Source of the DNA: Adiantum capillus-veneris | Taxonomy: Eukaryota > Streptophyta > Polypodiopsida > Polypodiales > Pteridaceae | Reading direction: 5' to 3' | Length of the DNA stretch: 64,000 nt | NCBI GenBank assembly: GCA_014529385.2 | Contig: CM043957.1 | Location: 86,616,881 to 86,680,880, forward strand | Shown: one piece after another, positions 54,734 through 64,000 of the stretch | Layout of the letters: every line of letters begins with the position of its first letter | How positions within the stretch are numbered: the first letter of the stretch is position 1 | Notes under the pieces: model-generated | Databases searched by the model: none | Seen by the model: only the letters and a program-made list of their open reading frames with translations | What the model was told of the DNA's origin: nothing | Position numbers and translations under genes: made by a program

Positions 54734-56019
54734 GAGCACAATGTAGCAAACTAGAAAGCAAAACCACCTCACCAACAACACCTGGAAACTGTCTACAAAT
54801 ATGGCCAGAAACACAATGTAAAACCTGTGAGACACACTCCAAAATGGAGCTCCCGCAATGTCAATACAAGCCTCACCTGCTCTAGTATCACACTGCAATC
54901 TGTGAGCTAATCACCAAGCCCACACAGTGCGGTATCGATACATACACACGCACAAATCTCCCACCTGCAAAGAACACCGCACGCAAATGCTGAGTGCAAC
55001 CCGCAATCTCTACATTGATCGCATAAATGATACGCATAAAACTCCTCGGAAAATTTCGCCAGAGTTTCGACGTACAATGGCTATCAACACAAAATAACCA
55101 TTGTCCTCAAGCTCAATACAATGAGCAATCAATGCGCATCAAACTACACTCAACATACATCAACGGAGTGACCGCGCATAAGCAAACGCCAAAAGATTTG
55201 CAATCCGAAAACTTGATCAATGCGAAAACAATGCTCTCAAGAGAGCTCACCGGCACTTGAAAGTGCTCGTCAAAATGCATGTATAATGGGCATCAACCAT
55301 GCACCATAACCATATGCAAACCATCCGCAAAGACCATGAATCCAAGCACAAAATCACTGCCAAAGTATCCTGTGAAAACCAGTGAAAGAAGCTCCACCTG
55401 TGTGCTCCAAAAAATTGCGTCTCTCAAGAGACCGCCTTGATGGTGTGTAAACGCCTCCGTAATTCGTTGCCCAAGTCTACCAAAAAACCCTCAAACCACA
55501 AGCTTAACACAAGCTGCAATTGCATCTTCAGCTCAGAATTTATGCACTCAACTTCAAGCATCTCCCGTGCTTCCAAAAGTGCATCAAACTCGCACACAAT
55601 GCGACAACAGAAAATCTGGAATTTCTGTATACAGTCAGTCTGAGCTGAATATCAGCAAAACGGTGAGGAATTTGCAAAAAGTTTCTTCTGCAAAGTTGTA
55701 GACCACGTCGAAGCGGATGGGCAACACTGACAGAATTCTCAGATCTGCATTCTACAAGGAGAAAAACGAATCTGAAAACAGTGCTGTTGCGCACACAGTT
55801 TTAGGACAGCACCTTCACTTACACACAGTCTTCCATACTCCTTTCTGAGCTTCCACAAGAGCATACATCACGCTCAACTGAGCTCACAAGCTCCCATTGC
55901 ATTCTCACAGCAAGTCTTTTGCTTTCTTAATCTCTCTACCGTCGAGAGAGAGCGAGCTATCGTCTCGAAGCTCTCAAAGCCGTCGTGCTCTCCACGGTCA
56001 CCATAGCTCTGATACCAAT
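54734..56019 (-). other. copia-S leader
   Basis: Nearly 1.3 kb between the PBS and the gag start, over a third of the element. The only longer frame extends gag N-terminally by 55 hydrophobic residues. No other supported ORF. Its size suggests packaging or other cis signals were kept while pol was lost. Confidence 0.55.
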
Positions 56020-56220
56020 TGAAGGGGATCGGGGAGCACCACAGACGGAGAGTGAGAGAGAGAGAGAGAAGGAGACACACAACGCAGATATGGGTGGGGA
56101 GACTGTGAAGTGGCAGCTCCCCCTATACAGTATACTCACTATAAGTATAGGGTAACAGTGGGCGCCCGGGCGCCCATGAACTGGGCAACCGGTCAAGGCA
56201 CATAGGCCTTAATCCCAACA
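56020..56220 (-). repeat. copia-S 5' LTR
   Basis: 201 bp partner of 52801-52997. It has CGCCCGGGCGCCC where the other copy has a shorter version. Confidence 0.93.
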
Positions 56221-57649
56221 TGTAATAGTATCTTTATTACTGAGGAGAAGTCTATACAAGCACTTGAACCGAATATTACCACGTTCATTCTAGAATAAGA
56301 CTTGACGGTTTCCAGAAGCCTCGGCTTCCTATTCCTAGGGCAAAACCCTATTCCAAGGAACTTCTGTTCCTTATTCCAAATCCTCGAGAACCAAGGTTCT
56401 CCCCTCCGGATCTCACCTTCCAGACTCAGGGTATGGCATCCCTGCAACTCTTTTTTCGACTCGGTTTCCAAAGTCCTCTTCCTACAGAATAACTCTGCTT
56501 TCCCGCACACGAAGTCCTTCCCTTGGGAATTTCAACTTCCGGATCACAACTCGAGAGACTACCTCTCTTCGATCCATGGATCTACTTCCTAAACTCAGGT
56601 ACGAAACCCTTGGGCTGATCTAGCTCTAATTCCTTAGAGCGCTTTTCTACTACAAAGGCTCATGCCTTCCTCTACTCCTACTCCCTCACTAAGAGGAAGT
56701 ACACCTGCAAACAAGTACTCAGAGTTCATAACATGAAAATCGTTACCTTCAAAGTCTCGACGCTCGAAATGTAACTCGGTTCTCGAAAAGCAATTCCCCG
56801 GAAGACATATCTACATAGAAAATCCTCTCTTCCAATCCTACACACAAAAGAGGTGTGTTCTCGCGTTCCTTATTGTAAATCAGCCCCGTCTACGACGTTT
56901 ATGGGCTGAAAACAGAGAAAAACAGCAGCTTGTCGCGATGGAAACACACTCCATAGGCACTTCTTCGCGAGGGAACTCGCGCACTGGGTCCTGGCAACAT
57001 TTGGTACACTTGGGGCAACCATGGGCATCACCGGCAACGTCTTCTTTGCGGCTGAAATCTGCAGCAGCATCTTCTCCTTGCGAAAACTGGTCTTCCCTCT
57101 GGGAGATGGCGTGTGATGCTTTAATAGCTCCCTGGCCACGGCAAAGATAGCAGAGCACCGACTGCTCGCGTAGAGATAGCGGCCGTTTCTTTCTTTTTTC
57201 TTTTTTTCTTTTTTTTCTTTTCATTTTTGCTCTTCTGCCAGAAAAAAGAGAAAAATTGCTTGGCTGGTTTTTACTACTTTATTTAATCATAGCTTGCCCA
57301 CTTATTAAGTGGGCGGCCGGTCACGTTTAAAAATGGTATGAAACTGCCCAAAAACTCAATAAAACCTTATAAGTTAAAAACAATGCTTTCACAGCACTCT
57401 CCAGGCGTCCCTGGATGCAATCACACGCACAGTTGCAATGCAGATATAGACTTCCTCGCGGGAAAGCATTTGGTTTCCCGAAAATCAATCCGGCTTTCTC
57501 AGAAAGCATCTGTTTTTCCTCAAAGTTTCCTCTGAACCCATCTTATTCAAGTGCTTGCTTTTCCTTGTGCACAATTCTAACACAGTCCGGAATTTCTTCT
57601 TGACTATGAATATCTGCTTTCCGCTGCACCCGTCACCCACATTGTGACG
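56221..57649. other. Unclassified block, right of copia-S
   Basis: 1.4 kb continuing the block at 52626-52800. Includes a T/C-rich stretch (57181-57233). Several frames of 60-110 codons show no family resemblance. It could be an LTR or leader of an unrecognised element. Confidence 0.4.
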
Positions 57650-58065
57650 CATCGGGAATACCCACCACCTAGTCCTTTCCTACCGAACTTACGGTACAAT
57701 CTCCTTCGCGATGCTCTATGTCACCCATCCTATGACGCATCAGATATGTCCGTTCCTGGATGGTCAGATACTTCTTTCCGATGCTCCCTGTCACCAATCC
57801 GATGTGACGCATCAAAAGTACCCGTTCCTGGTGGCCTTACAGATATTCCCTTTCACAGTGCTCCCGTCATTACTTTGAATGATGCACTAGGAATACTCTG
57901 TACTCAGATGTCTCTAGTGAGAAAAACCCTCTCACTTAAAATTCCAATAATTCATTTAGAATTTATTTTTTCTTGGTGTTCCCAGCAAGAAACCCTCTCA
58001 CTTTTAAATCCAATAATTCATTTAAAATTATCTTTCTGTCAGATAAAGCCAATTTAGCAATAGCG
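57650..58065. repeat. Dispersed repeat R1, copy 2
   Basis: Closely matches 11298-11640. It is longer by an internal partial duplication of CCCTCTCACTT...CCAATAATTCATTTA (57926 and 57992). Contains AATAC at 57657, the uninterrupted counterpart of the Gypsy-1 insertion site. Confidence 0.75.
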
Positions 58066-58079
58066 ACACTGCGAGAAGA

Positions 58080-58638
58080 TATCACAAACTAATGACGTGG
58101 CAGCCTCTGTTGACGTGACATGGCATACAATATGGATTTTTGGGTTCTACGCTGATAGTGCTAACGTGGCAAACAGTACGGATTTCTAGTTTCTGCGCTG
58201 ACAGTGCTGACGTGGCAGTGTGTACGAATTTTCGCGTTTTACGTTGGCTACTGACGTGACCTGGCTGTACGGATTTTCGCAATTAGAGCCGCTGATTTTT
58301 GCTGGCGGATTTTGGCCAAGTTGCTTTTGGAAGCATTGCTTTTAAGTTTTAATGCTTTTGGGGCTCAACCCTTGTAATATTTACTAGTGACACAAGGGGG
58401 CTCACTTCTCAAAGCATCTGGACGCAGTCTGAGAGCGAGCACCCGTGGGAAGTTGTACTTTGCTCAAAGATTAATATAAAAGAAATACCAAAAGGGACGC
58501 CTGTCTCTGGGGCCAATCTCTCTTGGCATGGAACTACGTCGGGCCGTGTCGACTCTCTCTTGAATTGTGAATTGTTTCTAAGTAAATCTCTGTTGTGTCG
58601 CGACAGAATCTAGACTTGGGGTGTCCAAGTTTGTTACA
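58080..58638 (+). repeat. Gypsy-P 5' LTR
   Basis: TATCACAAAC (a TG-to-TA start?) to TTGTTACA. The U3 holds five ACGT-core words (TGACGTGG 58093, TGACGTGACA 58111, AACGTGGCA 58163, TGACGTGGCA 58208, TGACGTGACC 58253). Contains AATATAAAAGAAATACC and GGGGCCAAT like the related LTRs. Confidence 0.75.
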
Positions 58639-58639
58639 C

Positions 58640-58651
58640 TGGTATCAGAGC
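58640..58651 (+). other. Gypsy-P primer-binding site
   Basis: TGGTATCAGAGC one base after the LTR, complementary to initiator-Met tRNA. Confidence 0.95.
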
Positions 58652-58703
58652 TCGGCACTTTTCTCTTCTACCGAGAAATCCGATCCTTTTTTTCGCGACA
58701 CCT

Positions 58704-60168
58704 ATGGATTCCGAAACGAATCAATTGACCTCTTCTACAACCGTTGAGACGGGAGGAGGCAATACGGCAAATTCAAGCGACTTAGCAAAAGATGAGTACG
58801 GGCCACCTCGGCCTACACAGTATGAACTTTTGGAGATGCAACGTTGACAACAGGTTGACGAGTGACAAAGCAGATGCTTCAGGTTGCTAAAGATCCACAG
58901 TTTGCAAAATTTTTGACCAGTCGTCCATGGCTGAAGTACATACTCAACGACAGAAAGCCACCGAACCACCAATCAAACCGACAATCAAGAAACCTCATAC
59001 TCCAAGGATGTTTATTGAAGAAGAGTGGTTCAGACCCAGATCAACCAGCTTTTGGACACGAAGAATCAATCGAAAAAGCAATTGAAGAAGCGCAAGAAGG
59101 GGACTAACTACCCCGGTTACTTGGCCCGTCAATCTTCTTTTGCATCTGCAAGAAAGCAGAAGAAGCGTGTGTGTTTTGAAGGACTACCTAGTTCTTCTTC
59201 CTCTTCTTCTAACAGTTCTTCTAGCTCTTCCGACTCGAGTGAAGAGGACAGAAAGGGCAAGAAGCGAAGCAAAGCTTTGGAAAGAGCAAGAAAAAGGCAA
59301 AGAAGATCAGATTCCGACCAGTTTCTAATAGCTCTACGGAGGAGTCATCCTCTGACAGTTCGGACACCGAAGACCATATGTTTTATGCAAAGAAGAAGCA
59401 CTTCTACAGAGCCAACCCATACGACTTTCTCGAAGATAAGAGCAAGAAGAAAAAGGAATTTAAAAAAGGTGGACAGTCCATAAAATTTGAACCCTTTTCT
59501 GAATTCCGAGATGCTCCGAGGGCTTTGGCCTTCATCCAGCAATTTGACATAGCCTTCTCTGAAGGGGAGCACTCCAAGATCAAGAGGGCTGCATCATTTT
59601 TAAAAGAAAATGCTTGAACATGGTGGTCCACTCTTCTTCTGAGGAAAGAATCCCCAGTCAAATGATTAAAGTTCAAACGGCTCTTTATTTCTTCTTGGTT
59701 GACCCAAGAGTACGAACGAGATGTAAGAACCGCTTGAAACCATCTTCGGATGACTCTTTGGACGCATATTGTGAGAGGTTTTGGGATTCTTTTCTACCGA
59801 CCTCTTCGTTTAAGAAGGTCACCTTTAAAGAACAGATTGAGCAGTTTTGCTACGGACTTCCTACAGAGATCCAAGATTACTGCCTTGAACAAAAGTCTGA
59901 CTCTATTCAACAACTAATGGGTCATACGAAACGGGGATTCTCGATACATTCGGGTAATTTGACCTACCCCACTGATGAAATTTTGACTCAAAGGACCAGA
60001 CAAACCTCAAACAATGAAAATAGAAAGAAAAAGAATCCCCGAGAAAAGAAAGATACACGACCCCGATTGACTCTTAGAGAAAGTGATAACTATCTCAAAG
60101 AGGGGAAGTGTTTTGGTTGCGGGAAACAAGGGCACATCTCCGCAAAGTGCCCCAAAAAGGCACAATGA
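58704..60168 (+). pseudogene. gag: Gypsy-P Gag
   Basis: Starts MDSETNQLTSSTTVETGG. Two TGA stops come near 58845 and 58862, then frame changes. Recognisable parts: QVAKDPQFAKFLTS, a Ser-rich/Lys-Arg-rich low-complexity stretch (59180-59310), the gag core KFEPFSEFRDAPRALAFIQQFD and DAYCERFWDSFLPTSSFKKV, and the CCHC knuckle CFGCGKQGHISAKC (60108-60149). Gag packages element RNA. At least three frame breaks. Confidence 0.85.
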
Positions 60169-60752
60169 GGACAGGCCAGAGAGTTCTAGAGCAATGGAGG
60201 AATGTGGCAGAAAAGGCAAGATGAAAGCAGGACTGGTACCGAATTGCATGGGAACAGACCCAAGCCAGATAGATGAAAGTACAGAACTCTACCGAGCTTG
60301 GGGCAAAGTAAAAGATCAAGAAGCCCTTATCTTTTTTGATGGAGGAGCCAAGGCCAACTTCATTTCACCTGAATTGGCGGCACGGGCTTGACGTTACGCC
60401 CGACAGGATGGGGCCACCGACGGAGGCGGCTCCAACGGCGCCCAGACGGGATGTAGCCATTACGCCTGTCATTGGCAAACTTCGTTTGCATTGTCACGGG
60501 TATTTAGGGCACGAGGACTTTTACACCATGCCTTTGAAAGGGTGTGACGTCCTCCTAGAAATCCCTTGGTACCATAAGAACAACGCCGTGGTCAACTATC
60601 GGGCCAAGAAAGCGACTTTGACAAATGAGAAGGGCAGAAAAATTATACTAGATGTAAAGTTGAAGGGAGTCCGTCGCTATTGTATCGGCCATTTCAAAAT
60701 AAATAAAATCCAGTCTTTTTGTTTACTCCATCTACTTGAAAGAACTGAATGA
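60169..60752 (+). pseudogene. pro: Gypsy-P protease
   Basis: LIFFDGGAKANFISPELAAR (about 60329-60388) is the aspartic-protease active-site region, with DGGA where D[ST]GA is usual. A stop follows and the frame shifts. LHCHGYLGHEDFYTMPLKGC and DVLLEIPWYHKNN (usually LLG.PW) mark the second half. Confidence 0.75.
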
Positions 60753-61436
60753 TGAACAACAAACGAACATGTCTGAATTAGACAAAGAACAACAAAAATT
60801 TCTACACACACATGCTGATTGTTTCTCAGAAGGCTTGTCAGGCAAGTTACCTCCATCTCGTCTTGAGGACCATACTATTGATCTGATTCCTGGAAGCACA
60901 CTACCGAACCGGCCATCTAACCGTGTTAGCCGAGCCCAGAATAAAGAAATCATGAACCAAGTGAAAGACCTTGAAAAGGGTCTCATCCAGCCAAGTACTT
61001 CACCCTACTGCTCTCCGGTTTTATTGGTACTAAAGAAAGACAGATCTTGGAGGATATGCATTGACTATAAAGCTCTCAATAAAATCACTATCAAGAACAG
61101 ATTTCCGATTCCAAGGATCGCTGATATTCTTGACCGACTTCAGGGATCCTCTTGTTTCAGCAGGATTGATTTGAAAAGAGGATATCATCATATCAGAATC
61201 TCTTCGAGAGATGTCTACAAGACAGCCTTTCGGACAAGCTTTGGTTTATACAAATTTTGAGTGATGCCTCTTGGACTTACCAATGCTTTAGCGACTTTCA
61301 ACCGAATGATGGATAGGATTTTCCGAGAGCATTGATCTTTTGTGGGCACTTTCTTTGATGATATTATAGTTTTCTCCAAGGATCAAGCAGAACATCGACA
61401 CCATCTTCTACAAGTCTTTCAGGCATTGCGTAATCC
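60736..61436 (+). pseudogene. pol (RT): Gypsy-P reverse transcriptase, first part
   Basis: LPPSRLEDHTIDLIPGS leads to RT: SPYCSPVLLVLKKDRSWRI, CIDYKALNKITIKNRFPIP, FSRIDLKRGYHHIRIS. A TGA at 61258-61260 replaces the Trp of F.W.VMPLGLTNA. A second TGA lies near 61335, followed by the catalytic FFDDIIVFSKD. Broken at AATCC (61432-61436) by a TIR element. Confidence 0.9.
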
Positions 61437-62063
61437 AGTGTGACATAAAAACGCGTTTCGGCCCTCCGAAACTCCAAAATGGCGGAAGGGCCGAAACGTT
61501 TCAGCAAAACAGCCAAAACGAAACAATGTTTTCTTTATTCTCCCCTTTTGACCTGCTGATCCAAAACGAGTGTTTTAGGATTTTTAAACCCATTGCAAAG
61601 TCTTATGAGGAGGACTCTAGTTAGTTTCTTATTGATATTTGGACAGTTTATGTAGTATGGCCAAAACTAAGCTCATGTATTATTGGTCTTTTGGTCGGGA
61701 CTCAAGATTCAAATCATGTATTAGGAACTGTTGGTGTGAATTTAGTCATGATTCTTGTTATGAGTACATGAGTTTAGACATTGTTATTTGTTTTGCCGTT
61801 GTAATTTATCATGGTTTTGGCTTGGCTAGGTATTTCAATTTCAGCTCTTACCTTGTTCACTCGTGACTCAAGCCTCACATCTAGACTTTGGTATTTCACA
61901 TGTCTTGACAGGTGAATTTGTATGTATATTCAATGTATAATTATAGGTACATACATGTGAAAATGAAACCTGTATTTCGCTTTCTCTGAGCTCCGAAACG
62001 AAACGTTTCAGAAACCTCGAAACCCCGAAATGCACGAAACCCCGAAACGTTTCATGTCACACT
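61437..62063. mobile_element. Non-autonomous TIR element in Gypsy-P RT
   Basis: 627 bp with perfect 10-bp terminal inverted repeats AGTGTGACAT / ATGTCACACT, extending imperfectly to about 22 bp (AAACG..TTTCGG). Flanked by AATCC on both sides (61432-61436, 62064-62068). Both ends are crowded with GAAACG/CGAAAC words as subterminal repeats. The middle is A/T-rich with a 75-codon frame and no transposase. Excising it restores RT sequence across the junction apart from one base. A MITE-like DNA transposon; the superfamily is uncertain (hAT-like subterminal repeats, but the duplication looks 5 bp). Confidence 0.85.
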
Positions 62064-62068
62064 AATCC

Positions 62069-62801
62069 TGTGATCATAGACTAGTTATCAATGCCAAAAA
62101 GAGCGAGTTTTTCTTGCCGGAGATACACTTTTTGGGACACATCGTCTCAGCAGCAGGAGTACAAATAGACCTGGCCAAGATTGAGACTATCCGCGATTGC
62201 CAGACTTGAAGAATGTTCATGAAGTTAGAAGCTTTTTGGGCTTGTGTTCTTACTACCGGCAGTTCATTCGGAAGTTTGCAGAGGTAGCTTCCCCTTTGCA
62301 CATATTGACTCAGAAAGGAGTCCCTTTCTCGTGGGGACTGACAGAGGTGACTGCCTTTCAGACGCTTAGGAAAAACTGACTACTGAACCGTTGGCTTTGC
62401 CAAACTTGCAAAAGCCATTCAAAGTTTATTGTGATGCTTGTGGTTGTAGTCTGAGAGCGATCTTAATGCAAGAAGGCCATGTGATTGCTTATGAAAGCAG
62501 AATGTTTTCAAGGTCAAAATTGGTAGCACAGCTTTATAAAAAAGAGCTATTGGTAGTGATCCATGCTCTTACTCAGTGGCGACATTACCTACTCGGAGCC
62601 GATTTCACGGTGTTTACTAATCAACACAGTCTACGCTACTTCTTGTCACAGAAGCAGTTTTCGGAAAAGCAGATGTGGTGGGCTAACATCTTGTCACAGT
62701 TTCACTTCCAAATTGTCCATGTTCAGGGACAGAAAAACTTAGTGGCAGATGCATTGTCTCGAAAGCCCCTAGTTTTGGGCTATTTCCGTGATTCATCGTA
62801 G
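62069..62801 (+). pseudogene. pol (RT-RH): Gypsy-P RT end and RNase H
   Basis: CDHRLVINAKKSEFFLPEIH and FLGHIVSAAGVQIDLAKIE (RT thumb), DLKNVHEVRSFLGLCSYYRQF, then a frameshift and RNase H: YCDACGCSLRAILMQEG, LYKKELLVVIHALTQWRHYL, TNQHSLRYFLSQKQ. The connection ends KNLVADALSRKPL. RNase H has Cys-Asp-Ala-Cys-Gly where S/T-D-A-S-x is common. Confidence 0.88.
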
Positions 62802-64000
62802 AAGCTTTAAGGATATGGTTGATCACTACTCCACCGATCCGGATTTTTCCGATGTGTTTACTTGGATACAAAATGGGGAGATAGTGCCAGGGTATTCCAT
62901 ACAGGATGGCTACTTGATGAAGAAAAGAATTTTGTGTGTTACACAACCGTCGAGAGAAAAGGTTTTGATTGAGTGCCATTGTCCACCTTTTACAGGTCAC
63001 CGTGGCATTGACACCACCTTGAGAGGTGTGGAGCGTTATATCTTTTGACCGAGACTCAAGAAGGATGCGGACGACTTTGTTCGCAATTGTTTAGCATGCC
63101 AGAAGGTCAAGTTTGACAGGCATAAGGCACAGGGATTACTACAGCCTTTACCCATTCCCACCCGCCCCTGGGCAAGTATTGCAATGGATTTTGTCACAAA
63201 TTGGTGATGTGTCAAGCCACTGAAGAACGGAGCCACTGTGCTGATCACCGGCCGAGGGGCCTAAACCCTAAGAAGAACAAGCAACAGCAGAAGAAGAAGT
63301 CCTACCAACTTATGGGACCTCGTCTGATGGGGCCCAAGTGACATAAAGGCATATAAATAAAGCAGGACCCACACACACACAGTCCGGATTTTCCGTTGAC
63401 TGCTGACGTGGCAGAACTGTACGGATTTCCACAAAACGAGTTGATAGTGCTGACGTGGCAGATTTACTGACGTGGCAGTTGTACTGATTTTCGCAAAACA
63501 CGCTGGCAGATTTTTGGGCATGACTTTTGGACCAGATGCTCTTGAGATTGAAGGCTTTTCATGTAAACTGCTTTTGGGCCTAGGGCCTTTAAATACGAGG
63601 CCATGGGCTCATTCTCTGGCATGCTTCTGGAGAAGGTGCAGAGTCTAGAGCACCAGCTTGTACTGTGTTGTTGCAATATAAAGAAATACCGAAAGGGGCG
63701 CCACAGTTTGGGGCCAATACTCTCTGGGGTGGAATTCCGCCACTCCGTGTCGCGTGTTGTCTCTCTCTCTCTCTCAGTTCAGTTGTTATTGAAGTGCTCA
63801 AAGTCTGTTCAGTCTATTCTTTTCTATTAACACGTGGTGCCCGTCTTGTGACAGATTTCATCTTTGATCTCCCGAAGACACAGAGTGGGCACGATGGCAT
63901 TTGGACTGTCATTGACAGATTTAGCAAGCAAGCTCACTTCATTCCAGTGAAGAAAACATTCAAGCCGGACCATTTAGCGAGACTGTTCATTGCACAGATA
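62802..64000 (+). pseudogene. pol (IN): Gypsy-P integrase, partial
   Basis: Zinc-binding region: H in IECHCPPFTGHRGID and Cys pair in CLACQKVKF. A TGA at 63046-63048 sits where Trp is expected in YIF[W]PRLKKD. The core begins SIAMDF, is interrupted at GATTT by the solo LTR 63192-63853, and resumes FIFDLPKTQSGHDGIW, VIDRFSKQAHFIPVKKTF. The window ends before the other catalytic residues. Confidence 0.88.
63192..63853 (+). repeat. Solo LTR (Gypsy-P type) in Gypsy-P integrase
   Basis: 662 bp, TGTCACAAATTGG...CTTGTGACA, flanked by GATTT (63187-63191, 63854-63858). Three TGACGTGGCA words (63404, 63451, 63468), TTTAAATA near 63588, AATATAAAGAAATACC, a CT tract at about 63762-63776. It closely resembles 50760-51457. 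Confidence 0.93.

Larger units (their letters stand above)
52801..56220 (-). mobile_element. copia-S: compact deletion-derived copia element
   Basis: 3,420 bp with short LTRs (52801-52997, 56020-56220), target duplication TGTAA (52796-52800, 56221-56225), an initiator-Met PBS at 56006-56017 and a polypurine tract (sense AAGTGGGAGGT) before the 3' LTR. It encodes gag-protease and a scrap of RNase H region. Integrase and RT are missing. The LTRs are nearly identical apart from short differences, so the insertion is fairly young and must have been mobilised in trans. Confidence 0.92.
58080..64000 (+). mobile_element. Gypsy-P: Ty3/gypsy element, runs off the window
   Basis: 5' LTR, initiator-Met PBS, gag with CCHC, protease, RT, RNase H, HHCC and the start of the integrase core, in standard order on the plus strand. 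Interrupted by a TIR element (61437-62063) in RT and by a solo LTR (63192-63853) in integrase. Several stops, including two TGA where Trp is expected, and frameshifts show an old copy. Confidence 0.92.

Noticed and set aside
53513-54898. An N-terminally extended copia-S Gag with a membrane segment
   Set aside because: The extra 55 residues lie in the leader and have no counterpart in copia Gags. The MAETGDRSD start matches the usual form.
52626-57649. A single LTR or element spanning both unclassified blocks (TGTCACAA...TTGTGACG)
   Set aside because: The ends look inverted, but flanking pentamers do not match and no PBS or polypurine tract fits. Not claimed.
61424-62071. hAT assignment with CAGTG/TAGTG termini and an 8-bp duplication
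   Set aside because: With those termini the flanking 8-mers do not match. The AGTGTGACAT ends with AATCC fit better, so I left the superfamily open.
1-64000. Host protein-coding genes, rRNA or tRNA genes
   Set aside because: Every frame with recognisable domains belongs to a retroelement. Remaining frames are short, overlap on both strands or are low-complexity.

Overview
The window looks like transposable-element-rich nuclear DNA from a land plant with a large genome. I recognise no host gene, rRNA, tRNA gene or CRISPR array. The evidence is plant-type Ty3/gypsy and Ty1/copia polyproteins, plant L1-like LINEs with C-terminal CCHC/zf-RVT regions, initiator-Met tRNA primer-binding sites (PBS), and many long (CT)n tracts. 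A fern or another early-diverging land plant would fit, but I cannot fix the taxon from sequence alone.

Layout. 1-4089: a gag-only LTR retrotransposon on the minus strand (TR-GAG). It sits next to or inside Gypsy-1 (4090-11297, minus, decayed gag-PR-RT-RNaseH-IN plus 5' LTR). 11298-12940: dispersed repeat R1, then a LINE-3 ORF2 remnant. 12941-42413: a nested stack built in the 5' LTR of Gypsy-Q, a minus-strand, internally deleted element. That LTR is split by an LTR element without recognisable genes (LARD, 16757-23525, TSD TGAAT), which carries LINE-2 in the (CT)n tract of its 3' LTR. It is split again by a full-length LINE-1 (24422-42224, 16-bp TSD), which is itself split by a full-length Gypsy-2 (29923-40838, TSD GCCAC). 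Removing each insertion at its TSD rejoins the next layer.

42414-43354: LINE-3 ORF1 remnant. 43360-49158: copia-1 (TSD GATAG), gutted by deletions, by a chimeric gypsy insertion and by a solo LTR. 49159-52284: pieces of Gypsy-P-like elements in both orientations and a 50-70 bp tandem array. 52285-57649: a copia-2 LTR+PBS, an unclassified block, and a compact deletion-derived copia (copia-S, 52801-56220, TSD TGTAA). 57650-64000: a second R1 copy, then Gypsy-P on the plus strand, interrupted by a 627-bp terminal-inverted-repeat element and by a solo LTR (TSD GATTT), and running off the window.

How the pieces work together: this is a community of autonomous and parasitic retroelements. Gypsy-2 is the least decayed (LTRs differ at about 9 of 534 sites by eye) and carries an extra sense ORF between integrase and the 3' LTR. 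TR-GAG, LARD, Gypsy-Q and copia-S lack polymerases and would need help in trans. Two patterns cross family lines. One is a GGTAGGGCAA/TTGCCCTACC box 13-14 bp upstream of a TATA-like box in seven LTR copies. The other is an AGCGTTTTTG-type motif repeated in the transcribed leaders of several families. These, the Gypsy-2 accessory ORF and the oligo(T)-tailed LINE-1 are the most promising leads.
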